A DNA stretch of 64,000 bases from Flavobacterium pisciphilum (GCF_020905345.1 NZ_JAJJMO010000001.1:2604001-2668000), one strand, 5' to 3'; counted from the stretch's first letter, positions 1 to 7,642 are shown. The notes: generated by a model from the letters alone, not told the origin. Translations and numbers: made by a program.

Positions 1-1682
1 GCTTTTTGTGAAATATTTTTAAGCTGTGTATTTCCTATATTAATTTCTCCATTATTTGGCTCATAGAATTTCAATAACAACTTCATTAACGTTGTCTTTC
101 CACTTCCACTTACTCCCACAATTGCCGTTACTTTATGCGCTGGAATAATTAAATTTAAATTATCTAAAACCGGTATATCTGAACCTAAATAACGATACGA
201 AAGCTCTTTGATAATAATATCACTATCTCGTGGAATATCTTGCGTCTGATGCTCTTCTTGCTGTACCTCGTCTTCTTTATCATGGATTTCTGACAATCGA
301 GCTAATGATATTTTTGCATCTTGTACCTCTCGTACAAACTCAATAAGCTGAGTAATAGGACCGTTTAAACTTCCTACGATAGAACTTATAGCAAGCATCA
401 TCCCAAGAGTAATCTGTCCGTCGATTACCAATTTTGCTGAAAGGAAAATTATAAAAATATTCTTTAATTCATTAATTACTGATGACCCTATTGTTTGTGT
501 TTGCTCTAAAACTAATCCTTTTATAGAAACTCGAAACAATCTTGCCTGTACATATTCCCACCCCCATCTTTTTTGCTTTTCGGCATTATGCAGTTTTATT
601 TCCTGCATTCCGTTTATGAGTTCCATAACCTTACTTTGCTCTTGGCTTACTTCTGAGAATCGCTTATAATCTAATTCTTCTCTTCGTTTTAAGAATAGAG
701 TTATCCAGCCAAAATAGAGTATACTTCCTGCAAAAAACACTAAGAATATCTTAAGATTATAATAGGCTAAAACCCCACCCATAATAATCATATTGATAAC
801 TGAAAACAGCACATTTAATGATGAAGTGGTAAGAATTTTTTCTATACGGCGATGATCATTTATGCGTTGCATAATATCTCCTGTCATCCTTACATCAAAA
901 AACGAAATGGGTAAATTCATTAATTTAATAAAGAAATCCGAAATTAATGAAATGTTTATTCGTGTAGATAAATGCAATAGTATCCAGCTCCTTATAAGCT
1001 CTAATCCTGTTCTTCCTGCAAAAAGAAATAATTGCGCAAAAAGGATTAAATAAATAAAATGTATGTTTTGGTTTTGTATTCCAACATCAACAATACTCTG
1101 TGTAAGAAATGGAAAAATAAGCTGTAATAAACTACTCGCTAATAAACTTATACTTAGCTGGATCAGGAACGATTTATATCGCAAAACATATTGCGACAGC
1201 AATCCAAACCCTAAACCTTTTTTATCTTCTTTATCAAAATCGGATTGAAAAAAACGTGGGGTAGCTTCTAATAATAAAGCAATTCCTTCTTGTGTTGATT
1301 CATCTGCATTGTTTCCGATCCAGAACTTAATAAAATCCTTCTGGCTATATTCGATCAACCCAAAAGCTGGGTCTGAAATATAGTAAACACCCTTTTTTAT
1401 TTTATGGAGTACTACATAATGTTCCTTATTCCAGTGCAATACGCAAGGCAACGGAGCTTCTTCAAGACTTTGCACACTCAATTTTACACCTAAAGTTCGA
1501 AAACCAATTTTCTCTGCAGCATCGCTTAAGAATAATAAATTGCTTCCTTCCCTAGTAGTCTCACTAAAATCACGCAGTTCTTGAATGTTTATAGATTTAC
1601 CATAGTACTTGGCAATAATTTTTAAACAGGTAGGACCGCAGTCCTTAAAATCTGCTTGTATATAATTGGGGAATTTTTTCAA
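1..1682 (-). CDS. C39-peptidase ABC exporter for GG-leader peptides (partial, 3' end outside window)
   Basis: The frame is open from a TTG at 1682 to the left edge (about 560 codons). The N-terminus has the C39 peptidase signature DCGPTC (Cys15 catalytic) and a later HWNKEHYVVL segment carrying the catalytic His. A hydrophobic ABC membrane domain follows, then the start of an ATPase with Walker A VGVSGSGKTT near position 100. The signature motif and Walker B lie beyond the edge. Such transporters cleave after the double glycine of a leader and export the core peptide. It lies downstream of eight GG/GS-leader precursor genes on the same strand, so it is their likely exporter. No ATG fits the conserved N-terminus, so I chose TTG, giving MKKFPNYIQADF; a nearby alternative start is possible. 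Family call is firm; substrate is inferred. Confidence 0.93.
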   Translation of the reverse strand, partial: MKKFPNYIQADFKDCGPTCLKIIAKYYGKSINIQELRDFSETTREGSNLLFLSDAAEKIGFRTLGVKLSVQSLEEAPLPCVLHWNKEHYVVLHKIKKGVYYISDPAFGLIEYSQKDFIKFWIGNNADESTQEGIALLLEATPRFFQSDFDKEDKKGLGFGLLSQYVLRYKSFLIQLSISLLASSLLQLIFPFLTQSIVDVGIQNQNIHFIYLILFAQLFLFAGRTGLELIRSWILLHLSTRINISLISDFFIKLMNLPISFFDVRMTGDIMQRINDHRRIEKILTTSSLNVLFSVINMIIMGGVLAYYNLKIFLVFFAGSILYFGWITLFLKRREELDYKRFSEVSQEQSKVMELINGMQEIKLHNAEKQKRWGWEYVQARLFRVSIKGLVLEQTQTIGSSVINELKNIFIIFLSAKLVIDGQITLGMMLAISSIVGSLNGPITQLIEFVREVQDAKISLARLSEIHDKEDEVQQEEHQTQDIPRDSDIIIKELSYRYLGSDIPVLDNLNLIIPAHKVTAIVGVSGSGKTTLMKLLLKFYEPNNGEINIGNTQLKNISQK

Positions 1683-1897
1683 TTTTAAATCTTGTTTTAC
1701 AAGGACAATATAGTATATTTTCTACAATCTAATATAAAATAATAAAGAGGAAATTACATCCTCTTTATCATTTTTTTCCAATAAACATAAACCAACTCTT
1801 AACAAATTATAATTTTATAAAGGAATATATTTAACAACAAACCTCTATACTATTTTTACTAAATAATTTAAATAAAACCCTTGGTTTAAGATTTCAT

Positions 1898-2077
1898 TTA
1901 AGGCTCTATAGGTGGATCTATAAGTTCTATACGACATGGAGGAGCACAAGATCGATTGTAGGTTCTACATCTATTTGTAGCAGGATCAATACAATCTATC
2001 AAACCACCTTTAATACTTTTTTGCTCATTTTTAGTTAATTTTTGAGCACCTTCTAAATTTAAAATTTTCTTTAACAT
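1898..2077 (-). CDS. Cys-rich GG-leader peptide precursor 8 (59 aa)
   Basis: A 59-residue ORF starting MLKKILNLEGAQKLTKNEQ, with Gly-Gly at 24-25 preceding a 34-residue core. The core has four cysteines (DC, RC, SC, PPC) and a proline-rich acidic tail. The leader matches those of seven other small genes upstream on the same strand. It is the last precursor before the C39 exporter, separated from it by 215 bp without a gene. Leader type and C39 cleavage are family knowledge; the biological activity (bacteriocin, signal or other) cannot be read from the sequence. Confidence 0.85.
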   Translation of the reverse strand: MLKKILNLEGAQKLTKNEQKSIKGGLIDCIDPATNRCRTYNRSCAPPCRIELIDPPIEP

Positions 2078-2107
2078 AATAAAATAATTTTTAGATTAAT
2101 TAAGACT

Positions 2108-2260
2108 CTAGTCCTTACAAAGGACACAATTTTTATAAATATTCATACAAAAACCAGAAGCACAATCATATTTTGGCATCACAGTACTTCCTTTAATTCT
2201 TTTTTGCTCATTTTTACTTAATTCTTGAGCTCCTTCTAAATTCAAAATATTTTTTAACAT
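2108..2260 (-). CDS. Cys-rich leader peptide precursor 7, GS cleavage site (50 aa)
   Basis: The start is the internal ATG at 2260 (MLKNILNLEGAQEL), not an upstream in-frame ATG, because the leader aligns with its paralogues only from there. Residues 24-25 are Gly-Ser rather than Gly-Gly. The 25-residue core has four cysteines arranged DCASGFC and NCVLC, that is C-x4-C and C-x2-C. Only 30 bp separate it from precursor 8. A hairpin lies in the gap upstream. Function is otherwise unknown. Confidence 0.83.
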   Translation of the reverse strand: MLKNILNLEGAQELSKNEQKRIKGSTVMPKYDCASGFCMNIYKNCVLCKD

Positions 2261-2317
2261 AGTCCGTCTTTTAAATTGTATTAATACCTCAAAATTTATT
2301 TTTAAAATTAACAAATA

Positions 2318-2344
2318 CCCTAATTATCATTACAATAATTAGGG
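2318..2344 (-). terminator. 10-bp perfect inverted repeat between precursors 6 and 7
   Basis: CCCTAATTAT (2318-2327) pairs with ATAATTAGGG (2335-2344) across a 7-nt loop, in a 183-bp gap. On the transcribed minus strand it is followed by a T-rich but interrupted stretch, so it could be a weak internal terminator or an RNA-stabilising hairpin that lowers expression of precursors 7 and 8 and the exporter. Confidence 0.45.
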
Positions 2345-2443
2345 CTTAAGCTAATAGCCCAATCTAGAGGCTATATTTCCAAAAAAAATGAGAATTCTTA
2401 ATTATTATATAGCTTTTAAAGCTCTACCGTAATATAAAGAAAA

Positions 2444-2596
2444 CTATACTTGACACTCAATATATCTGCAATCTGGGTATGCAATACCGTCTTCTGGACA
2501 ACAAACTTCCCAATGTTTTTGTCCTCCATTAATTGCTTTTTGCTCATTTTCTGTTAATTCTTGAGCACCCTTTATTTTCGAAATATTTTTTAACAT
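2444..2596 (-). CDS. Cys-rich GG-leader peptide precursor 6 (50 aa)
   Basis: Fifty residues: leader MLKNISKIKGAQELTENEQ, Gly-Gly at 24-25, then a 25-residue core with four cysteines (VCCPED, PDC, IEC). The core is a close paralogue of that of the next upstream gene: both contain VCCPED followed by IAYPDCRYIEC. That indicates tandem duplication. Too short for usual gene callers, but the conserved leader, clean start and stop and similar spacing to its neighbours support it. Confidence 0.85.
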   Translation of the reverse strand: MLKNISKIKGAQELTENEQKAINGGQKHWEVCCPEDGIAYPDCRYIECQV

Positions 2597-2686
2597 GAGT
2601 TATTGTTTTAAAATTTTATTAATAATTTAATTGATTTTCAAATACTCCGGTTTATTTCAAAATTTTACAAACCTGAGTACAACTAA

Positions 2687-2845
2687 CTATCTAGAACACT
2701 CGATATACCTACAGTCTGGATATGCGATATTATTATCTTCTGGACAGCAAACGATAAACTCTCCAGGTCCACTTCCTTTTACTCTTTTTAGCTCATTAAT
2801 AGTCAATTCTTGAGCTCCTTCTATTTTTGAAATATTTTTTAGCAT
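2687..2845 (-). CDS. Cys-rich leader peptide precursor 5, GS cleavage site (52 aa)
   Basis: Fifty-two residues starting MLKNISKIEGAQELTINEL, with Gly-Ser at 24-25 and a 27-residue core bearing four cysteines in the pattern CC-x10-C-x4-C. It is a recent paralogue of precursor 6, with the same IAYPDCRYIEC block and two extra residues between PED and IAY. The Gly-Ser site differs from the Gly-Gly of precursor 6, so the pair has diverged at the predicted cleavage site while the core is kept. Confidence 0.84.
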   Translation of the reverse strand: MLKNISKIEGAQELTINELKRVKGSGPGEFIVCCPEDNNIAYPDCRYIECSR

Positions 2846-2927
2846 AAGTGATGTTTTTTTTGAATTTATATTACTTTATAACATGGATGCTTTCACATCC
2901 TAAATCTTAAATAAAGAAAACTATTAT

Positions 2928-3071
2928 CTAATCTGTTTCTTTATCGCGACATGGTCTACCTCTATGATCAGTACCATTAGGCGGGCAAACTCCTTCACCA
3001 CCATTTATTTTTTTTTGCTCATTTTTAGTTAATTCTTGAGCTCCTTTTAAATTTGAAATACTTTTTAACAT
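2928..3071 (-). CDS. Cys-rich GG-leader peptide precursor 4 (47 aa)
   Basis: The start is the ATG at 3071, giving MLKSISNLKGAQELTKNEQ; an upstream in-frame ATG would add 16 residues not shared with paralogues. Gly-Gly is at 24-25. The 22-residue core is the shortest in the locus and is hydrophilic, with two cysteines (GVCPPNG and RPCRDK) that could form a single disulphide. Confidence 0.83.
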   Translation of the reverse strand: MLKSISNLKGAQELTKNEQKKINGGEGVCPPNGTDHRGRPCRDKETD

Positions 3072-3124
3072 AATTGATATTTTTAAAATTTGATTATTAA
3101 TTTGAGCACTAGCTAGCATTTTTA

Positions 3125-3295
3125 TTACACTGGTCTACAATTACCATCATAACCATTTGCAACATCTCTACCAACGCATACAGTATTAGGAGGGCAATTC
3201 CCATCGGCAGTACAAGCTAATCCACCCTTAATGACCTTTTGCTCACTTTTAGTTAATTCTTGAGCCCCATTTAAATTTAAAATGCTTTTTAACAT
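3125..3295 (-). CDS. Cys-rich GG-leader peptide precursor 3 (56 aa)
   Basis: Fifty-six residues: leader MLKSILNLNGAQELTKSEQ, Gly-Gly at 24-25, and a 31-residue core with four cysteines (LACTADGNC, TVC, GNCRPV). The core is glycine- and asparagine-rich. The gene sits 53 bp upstream of precursor 4 and 46 bp downstream of precursor 2, with no TAnnTTTG box seen in either gap, consistent with one transcript. Confidence 0.85.
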   Translation of the reverse strand: MLKSILNLNGAQELTKSEQKVIKGGLACTADGNCPPNTVCVGRDVANGYDGNCRPV

Positions 3296-3341
3296 AATTG
3301 ATATTTTAAGGTTTGATTATTTTAATCACATTATACAACTC

Positions 3342-3554
3342 TTAGCAAGGAGCTAACATAATTGAACATTGATTTGGACCAATATAAACTGGTCTATAAT
3401 AAGGATCATAATTACGACAAGCTGTTTCACTCAAAGGAAGAATTTGGTAAGCACCACATTCTCCATCTGGCGGGATGTTCCCTCCTTTAATTTCTTTTTG
3501 CTCATTGTTTGTTATTCTTTTAACTCCATCTAAATTTAAAATGCTTTTTAACAT
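3342..3554 (-). CDS. Cys-containing GG-leader peptide precursor 2 (70 aa)
   Basis: The longest precursor. Its leader, MLKSILNLDGVKRITNNEQ, has lost the AQEL block seen in most paralogues (GVKRI instead) but keeps Gly-Gly at 24-25. The 45-residue core has four widely spaced cysteines (GECGA, TACRN, NQCSI, APC) and several Tyr and Pro residues, quite unlike the compact Cys-knot-like cores of its neighbours. It may be a functionally distinct member. Confidence 0.85.
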   Translation of the reverse strand: MLKSILNLDGVKRITNNEQKEIKGGNIPPDGECGAYQILPLSETACRNYDPYYRPVYIGPNQCSIMLAPC

Positions 3555-3614
3555 AATTTGTTTTTTGAATTTGTTAATACTACTATGATCTTAAAACACT
3601 TAATTTATATTTAT

Positions 3615-3782
3615 CTAAGATAACATACATGGTGTTCCTGCTGGAGCACACCCGCACTGCCCATCTGGACAACAAATAAGAATATCAATACCTTGACAAA
3701 CTATTCCTGATCCATTAATAGATTTTAGTTCTTTTTTTGTTAACTCTTGAGCCCCTTTTAAATTTAAAATGTTCTTTAACAT
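3615..3782 (-). CDS. Cys-rich leader peptide precursor 1, GS cleavage site (55 aa)
   Basis: The start is the ATG at 3782 (MLKNILNLKGAQELTKKEL), placed by alignment with paralogous leaders; 12 extra upstream codons are not conserved. Residues 24-25 are Gly-Ser. The 30-residue core has six cysteines (VCQ, ICCP, QCGC, PCM), the highest number in the locus. It is the first precursor after the VKOR-thioredoxin gene, 87 bp downstream. Confidence 0.86.
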   Translation of the reverse strand: MLKNILNLKGAQELTKKELKSINGSGIVCQGIDILICCPDGQCGCAPAGTPCMLS

Positions 3783-3869
3783 AATTTGGTTTTTTGAATT
3801 TGTTAATACTTCAATCATTTTAAGACACTTGAAGTTTATGTCTAGTCTTGCAAGAATTTCATATATGCT

Positions 3870-5435
3870 TTACATGTACACCAGAGAATCTCTCTCTAAT
3901 GTTTCATTATTTTCTAAGATATCATTGATGAAATATTTCAATTCACCTAATTCATATTCGCTTGGATACAATTTTGTATTTATAATTTTAACTGGCGTGT
4001 AATTAAATCCATTTTTCGAACACCAATCGTACTGCTGTTGAATTTGCTGATTGACTTTCATAGAAATCGAGTCCACAGTCCATTTTTTTTGCCATAGTTC
4101 CAATGACATCTTTTTTATATGCCAATCTGATATAGCCTCTACAATATTTTCAGGATTAACATCATTAATCATCAAAAGTCTCTCTACAACAACTTTATAT
4201 GGATTCTGATTGTTTTCTGGATTAATATTAAATAATACATTCAAAGAAATTCTCTCAGGAAATTTCCATATTAATTCAAAAGCATCCTCAAATGCTTTAT
4301 GACAATGCCCGCAACTTGGACTTATAATAATTGAAAGTTTAGCTGCCGCTTCACTATTACCAAAATGCAATCCTTCTAATTTATCGAACCCATCGAATGA
4401 AGTAATCTCTTTAGATAAGAATTCAAAAAGAGTAAAATTTCTTCTAAACTTAGTTAGACCCTTTACCAATTTTTCAGCTTTTAACTTATCTTCTACAATT
4501 GGTTTTACCACAGACCATAATGACGAAACAACTATTAGAGAAAACAAATACTGAAAGAGACTAGTCAACGTAAAATTTACCCTGAATTCAGATTCAAACC
4601 CCCATAATGCGCCTTGAATTATCACTAAAAAAGAAATAATTAAACACAATACACACCATTTTTTTATTTGAAATTTTTGAATCCAAATAGAATACAAGAT
4701 TACTGGTACAGCTATTAAACTAAGAAAGCCTACAAGACTAGAATTTGCTGGTCCAATCAATATTGCAAGTGCAGCTGTAACAAAAAAGATCAATGGTAAA
4801 TCTGAAAAATCAAACCATTTATTGGTCTCTATATTATCTGATTTAATAACTGATTCACAAGAAGTATTTGGATTGATATTACACAACTTAGACGCCACTT
4901 GATTATCGATACCAAATTTTTCTTGAACAATAAAAACACTAATTAACAACCCAAATAAGGATGTAATTAAAAAAGCGTAATCAAATACTCTATAATCATT
5001 ATAAAAACTTGACAAGACGATTAACGCCAAAAACAAGATGCCGTATTTTAATCCTTTAGGATTTTCACTCAAAGCTTTTTCTTCTTGAACATCATTAGCT
5101 TCAATTGCCAATACAACCCCATTCCAGCCCTCAGAAAAATCATCAATTGTCAAAGTAACCTTCTTATTTTTTTCAGTTTCAATTATGATTGAAGATTCTG
5201 TCTTATCAACTAGAACCAGATCATGATTAAAAATTGCCAAGAAAGAATTAGGCAATTCATGTAGTTGCTCTTTAGGAACTTTTATTACAATATTCTCTAT
5301 TGACAATATATTCAATGAATCTGTAACAGCAAATAGACTTGGGTAATTGGGATGTGAAAGAAATAACTCTTCAAACTCCTTTTTTGCATTTGAATAATTA
5401 TTCAAATCAAGGTACTTCTCAACCAATTTAATCAT
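3870..5435 (-). CDS. C39-like / VKOR / thioredoxin fusion, predicted disulphide oxidase of the peptide locus
   Basis: 521 residues in three parts. Residues 1-115 resemble a C39 fold (FEELFLSHPNYPSL; FNHDLVLVDK; FSEGWNGVVLAIE) but have no cysteine, so the domain is not catalytic. Residues about 130-311 form the VKOR membrane core with six likely helices, the loop pair Cys185/Cys193 (CNINPNTSC) and the redox motif CVLC at 261-264. Residues about 330-500 form a thioredoxin domain with CGHC at 375-378. VKOR-Trx fusions make disulphides in exported proteins. It heads the minus-strand run of Cys-rich precursors, so they are its probable substrates (inference). If all six helices span, the C39-like and Trx ends lie on the same side, which is puzzling. 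Confidence 0.92.
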   Translation of the reverse strand: MIKLVEKYLDLNNYSNAKKEFEELFLSHPNYPSLFAVTDSLNILSIENIVIKVPKEQLHELPNSFLAIFNHDLVLVDKTESSIIIETEKNKKVTLTIDDFSEGWNGVVLAIEANDVQEEKALSENPKGLKYGILFLALIVLSSFYNDYRVFDYAFLITSLFGLLISVFIVQEKFGIDNQVASKLCNINPNTSCESVIKSDNIETNKWFDFSDLPLIFFVTAALAILIGPANSSLVGFLSLIAVPVILYSIWIQKFQIKKWCVLCLIISFLVIIQGALWGFESEFRVNFTLTSLFQYLFSLIVVSSLWSVVKPIVEDKLKAEKLVKGLTKFRRNFTLFEFLSKEITSFDGFDKLEGLHFGNSEAAAKLSIIISPSCGHCHKAFEDAFELIWKFPERISLNVLFNINPENNQNPYKVVVERLLMINDVNPENIVEAISDWHIKKMSLELWQKKWTVDSISMKVNQQIQQQYDWCSKNGFNYTPVKIINTKLYPSEYELGELKYFINDILENNETLERDSLVYM

Positions 5436-5637
5436 AGTGATAATCTTAATTATTATAAAAAAGGAACATCACAAATATTGATAATCTTTCAGTTAAAAAA
5501 AGTTAATTTTTTATTTTTTTAAAAAAAATGGATACATAATTTATAAATAGTTAAGTGTTTTTTACCCACTTAAAACACTAAATTACAAATAGATAACAAA
5601 AACGATGTTCAGAAATCATCTCCAAAGCTACAATCCA

Positions 5638-5667
5638 AATTATGGAAATACCTTTTCCATAATTTTG
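5638..5667 (+). promoter_or_regulatory. Promoter of the Cys-free peptide gene with an overlapping dyad
   Basis: TAATTTTG at 5660-5667 matches the Bacteroidota -7 box. It overlaps a perfect 11-bp inverted repeat, AATTATGGAAA (5638-5648) and TTTCCATAATT (5654-5664), with a 5-nt spacer. A dyad over the -7 box fits a repressor operator. No clear -33 TTG is present, so an activator may be needed. Confidence 0.5.
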
Positions 5668-5688
5668 ATATTCTAACAAATAAAACTT

Positions 5689-5850
5689 ATGAAAAAATCC
5701 CCCTTAACATTAGAAGATTTTAAAAAAAATGAGCTTCCAAAAAAACATTACAAAATGATTAGAGGAGGTGAAGATCCAAAAGATGGTACTGTTACTACAC
5801 CACCAGTAACTGACCCACCGGGAACAGTAAAACCTCCTGGGCAATCCTAA
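5689..5850 (+). CDS. GG-leader peptide precursor 9, Cys-free and Pro/Thr-rich (53 aa)
   Basis: Fifty-three residues: a basic leader MKKSPLTLEDFKKNEL...MIRGG ending in Gly-Gly at 26-27, then a 26-residue core with no cysteine, rich in Pro, Thr, Asp and Gly. The leader is of a different type from the MLK leaders of the neighbouring locus but resembles natural-product leaders of Bacteroidota (MKK...GG). It has its own -7 box and its own terminator. It is divergent from the VKOR gene and convergent with a TPR-AraC regulator. It could be a signal peptide or bacteriocin using the same exporter; that is inference. Confidence 0.78.
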   Translation: MKKSPLTLEDFKKNELPKKHYKMIRGGEDPKDGTVTTPPVTDPPGTVKPPGQS

Positions 5851-5862
5851 TTAAGAAATGAT

Positions 5863-5911
5863 TAGAAACTACAGGTTTATTCTTTTAAAAATCTGTAGTT
5901 TCTAGTTTTTT
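5863..5911 (+). terminator. Terminator of peptide gene 9, overlapping the 3' end of the facing regulator gene
   Basis: TAGAAACTACAG (5863-5874) pairs perfectly with CTGTAGTTTCTA (5893-5904), followed by a plus-strand T6 run (5906-5911). The right arm lies within the last codons of the minus-strand regulator gene. The minus-strand side lacks a strong T run, so it serves mainly the plus-strand peptide gene. Confidence 0.75.
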
Positions 5912-7642
5912 AGTAAACTGAGTTGGCGTTACTCCAGTTCTTTTACTGAATGATTTTGTGAAAGAAATGGCATTCTTAAAACCTACACTTTCGGCTAGCG
6001 CCTGAGTTGAATATTTTCTATATATTGAATTTGTTATTAATTCGTTGATAACATAATTAATCTTTAATTCATTGGAGTATTCGCTAAAAGTCTTACCGAA
6101 TCTCTTATTAACAACATAAGACAAATAGCTAGTATTTGTTTTAATTTTTTTGGCTACAGATTGTTGGGTAAAATCAGAATTCAGGTAATAATGTTTCTTC
6201 TCTAACTGCTTTAGTTTCTCAAATATTTCTTCTTCTTTCTCTAAGTCCAAATTCATTTTAGCAACCATTTTTGGAATACTCTCTATAACTACTTCTTCTT
6301 TATCTATAGTTACTGGAGCTGCATCATTTAATTCTAGCCTTAACTTATACTCTTCAATTAAAGCATTTACCTTTTTGTCTGTCTCTCTTTTTTTCTTGAC
6401 ACTCTTTACATACAGAACAATTAATACCAATAACACTCCTACAAAAAGAAAAATCATCAAATTCCAAAATCGAATTTTATTCTGATTTTTAGTTTGAAGT
6501 TCCTCCATGTCTTTTTTAACGTTCACATTCCCTAAACGGAAGTTAACCTCCTGAACTTCATTATCTAATTTTGATTGAATCTGTTCAAACTTATCAAAAT
6601 ATTTATCGGAATACTTTAATGCTTCTTGAGGATTATCTTTTATAGTATAAATCTTAGCCAAATAATAATTTGAATTTATATAATACAAATCATTAACCTT
6701 ATTCATTTGATAAATTGAGTCTACTTTTTTAAAAAAGTACAATGATTTGTCATAATCTTTACTATTGAAAAACAAACTCCCCAAATTATAACTAGCAATA
6801 AAAAGCTCTGGTTGCAAATTATTTTCTTCACTGTATAGCAAAACATCATAATATACCTTCTCCGCGTTTGCAAAATCATTCTTCATATAATAAATATTCC
6901 CTAAACTCATTTTAGAGTTTAGTTTCGTATTTAAATAATTTTTAGAGTATGTGATTGATTTAGTGTAGTAATGTTCTGCAGAATCCAAAAGCTTAGGGTT
7001 AGAATAATTTTTTCCGTAAGCTTTTTCAAAAGCACGCCCTAAATTAAAATTAATATTGCTCTTATAATTTGTAAACTTTTCTTCAGAAAATGAATGTTTT
7101 ATCTGATTTATAATTTTATTTGACTCTTTTAAAGATAAGATTGCTGCTTTATAATTCCCTACCTCTATATTAATTAGTGAAATATTCATATAAAACTTCA
7201 CCATCCGTATCTGGTCATTCTGCTTCTTTGCAATACTTAACCCTTTTTCAAATTTGTCAAAGGCTGCTTTTAGATTATTTTTTCTCCAATCTATAAGTCC
7301 ACCATAATTTAATAAATCAGCATTTAATATGCTTTTTTCTTTTGACTGTTTTACTTTTCCTAGAAGCTTAAAAGCTTGTTCATAATACTGCTTTGACCTA
7401 ATACTATCTTCTTTAAGTTGAAACAAATAAGCTTTTGCTCCACTTGCAAAAGTCTTGTGTGAATAATTACTTGATCTTTCTATTTTATCTGCAAAAACAA
7501 AAGCGCTATCTACATTAGAATTTGCACATGACCTCACTTTATCTTGTAACAGAGCGTACTCTTTATAGCTTAATTCTGAATTTTTCTGAGAAAAAACAGC
7601 ACTTGAAATAAAAAAAAACAGAAGACATTTAACAAATTTCAT
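5885..7642 (-). CDS. TPR-repeat membrane regulator with AraC-type DNA-binding domain
   Basis: 585 residues. A signal sequence (MKFVKCLLFFFISSAVFS) is followed by tetratricopeptide-like helical repeats to about residue 370. A single membrane segment (FWNLMIFLFVGVLLVLIVLY) precedes a basic linker, and a C-terminal AraC/XylS helix-turn-helix pair occupies about 490-580 (QSVAKKIKTNTSYLSYVV; STQALAESVGFKNAISF). The domain order indicates a one-component sensor with periplasmic TPRs and cytoplasmic DNA binding, a type common in Flavobacteriia. It faces the Cys-free peptide gene, so it may sense or control the peptide locus, but nothing in sequence proves that. The target site is unknown; the dyad at 5638-5664 is a candidate. 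Confidence 0.88.
   Translation of the reverse strand: MKFVKCLLFFFISSAVFSQKNSELSYKEYALLQDKVRSCANSNVDSAFVFADKIERSSNYSHKTFASGAKAYLFQLKEDSIRSKQYYEQAFKLLGKVKQSKEKSILNADLLNYGGLIDWRKNNLKAAFDKFEKGLSIAKKQNDQIRMVKFYMNISLINIEVGNYKAAILSLKESNKIINQIKHSFSEEKFTNYKSNINFNLGRAFEKAYGKNYSNPKLLDSAEHYYTKSITYSKNYLNTKLNSKMSLGNIYYMKNDFANAEKVYYDVLLYSEENNLQPELFIASYNLGSLFFNSKDYDKSLYFFKKVDSIYQMNKVNDLYYINSNYYLAKIYTIKDNPQEALKYSDKYFDKFEQIQSKLDNEVQEVNFRLGNVNVKKDMEELQTKNQNKIRFWNLMIFLFVGVLLVLIVLYVKSVKKKRETDKKVNALIEEYKLRLELNDAAPVTIDKEEVVIESIPKMVAKMNLDLEKEEEIFEKLKQLEKKHYYLNSDFTQQSVAKKIKTNTSYLSYVVNKRFGKTFSEYSNELKINYVINELITNSIYRKYSTQALAESVGFKNAISFTKSFSKRTGVTPTQFTKKLETTDF

Noticed and set aside
1898..3782. Repeated DNA blocks at about 150-340 bp intervals, CRISPR-like at first glance
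   Set aside because: The repeats are the conserved leader codons of eight separate ORFs, with irregular spacing and coding conservation, not direct repeats with uniform spacers.
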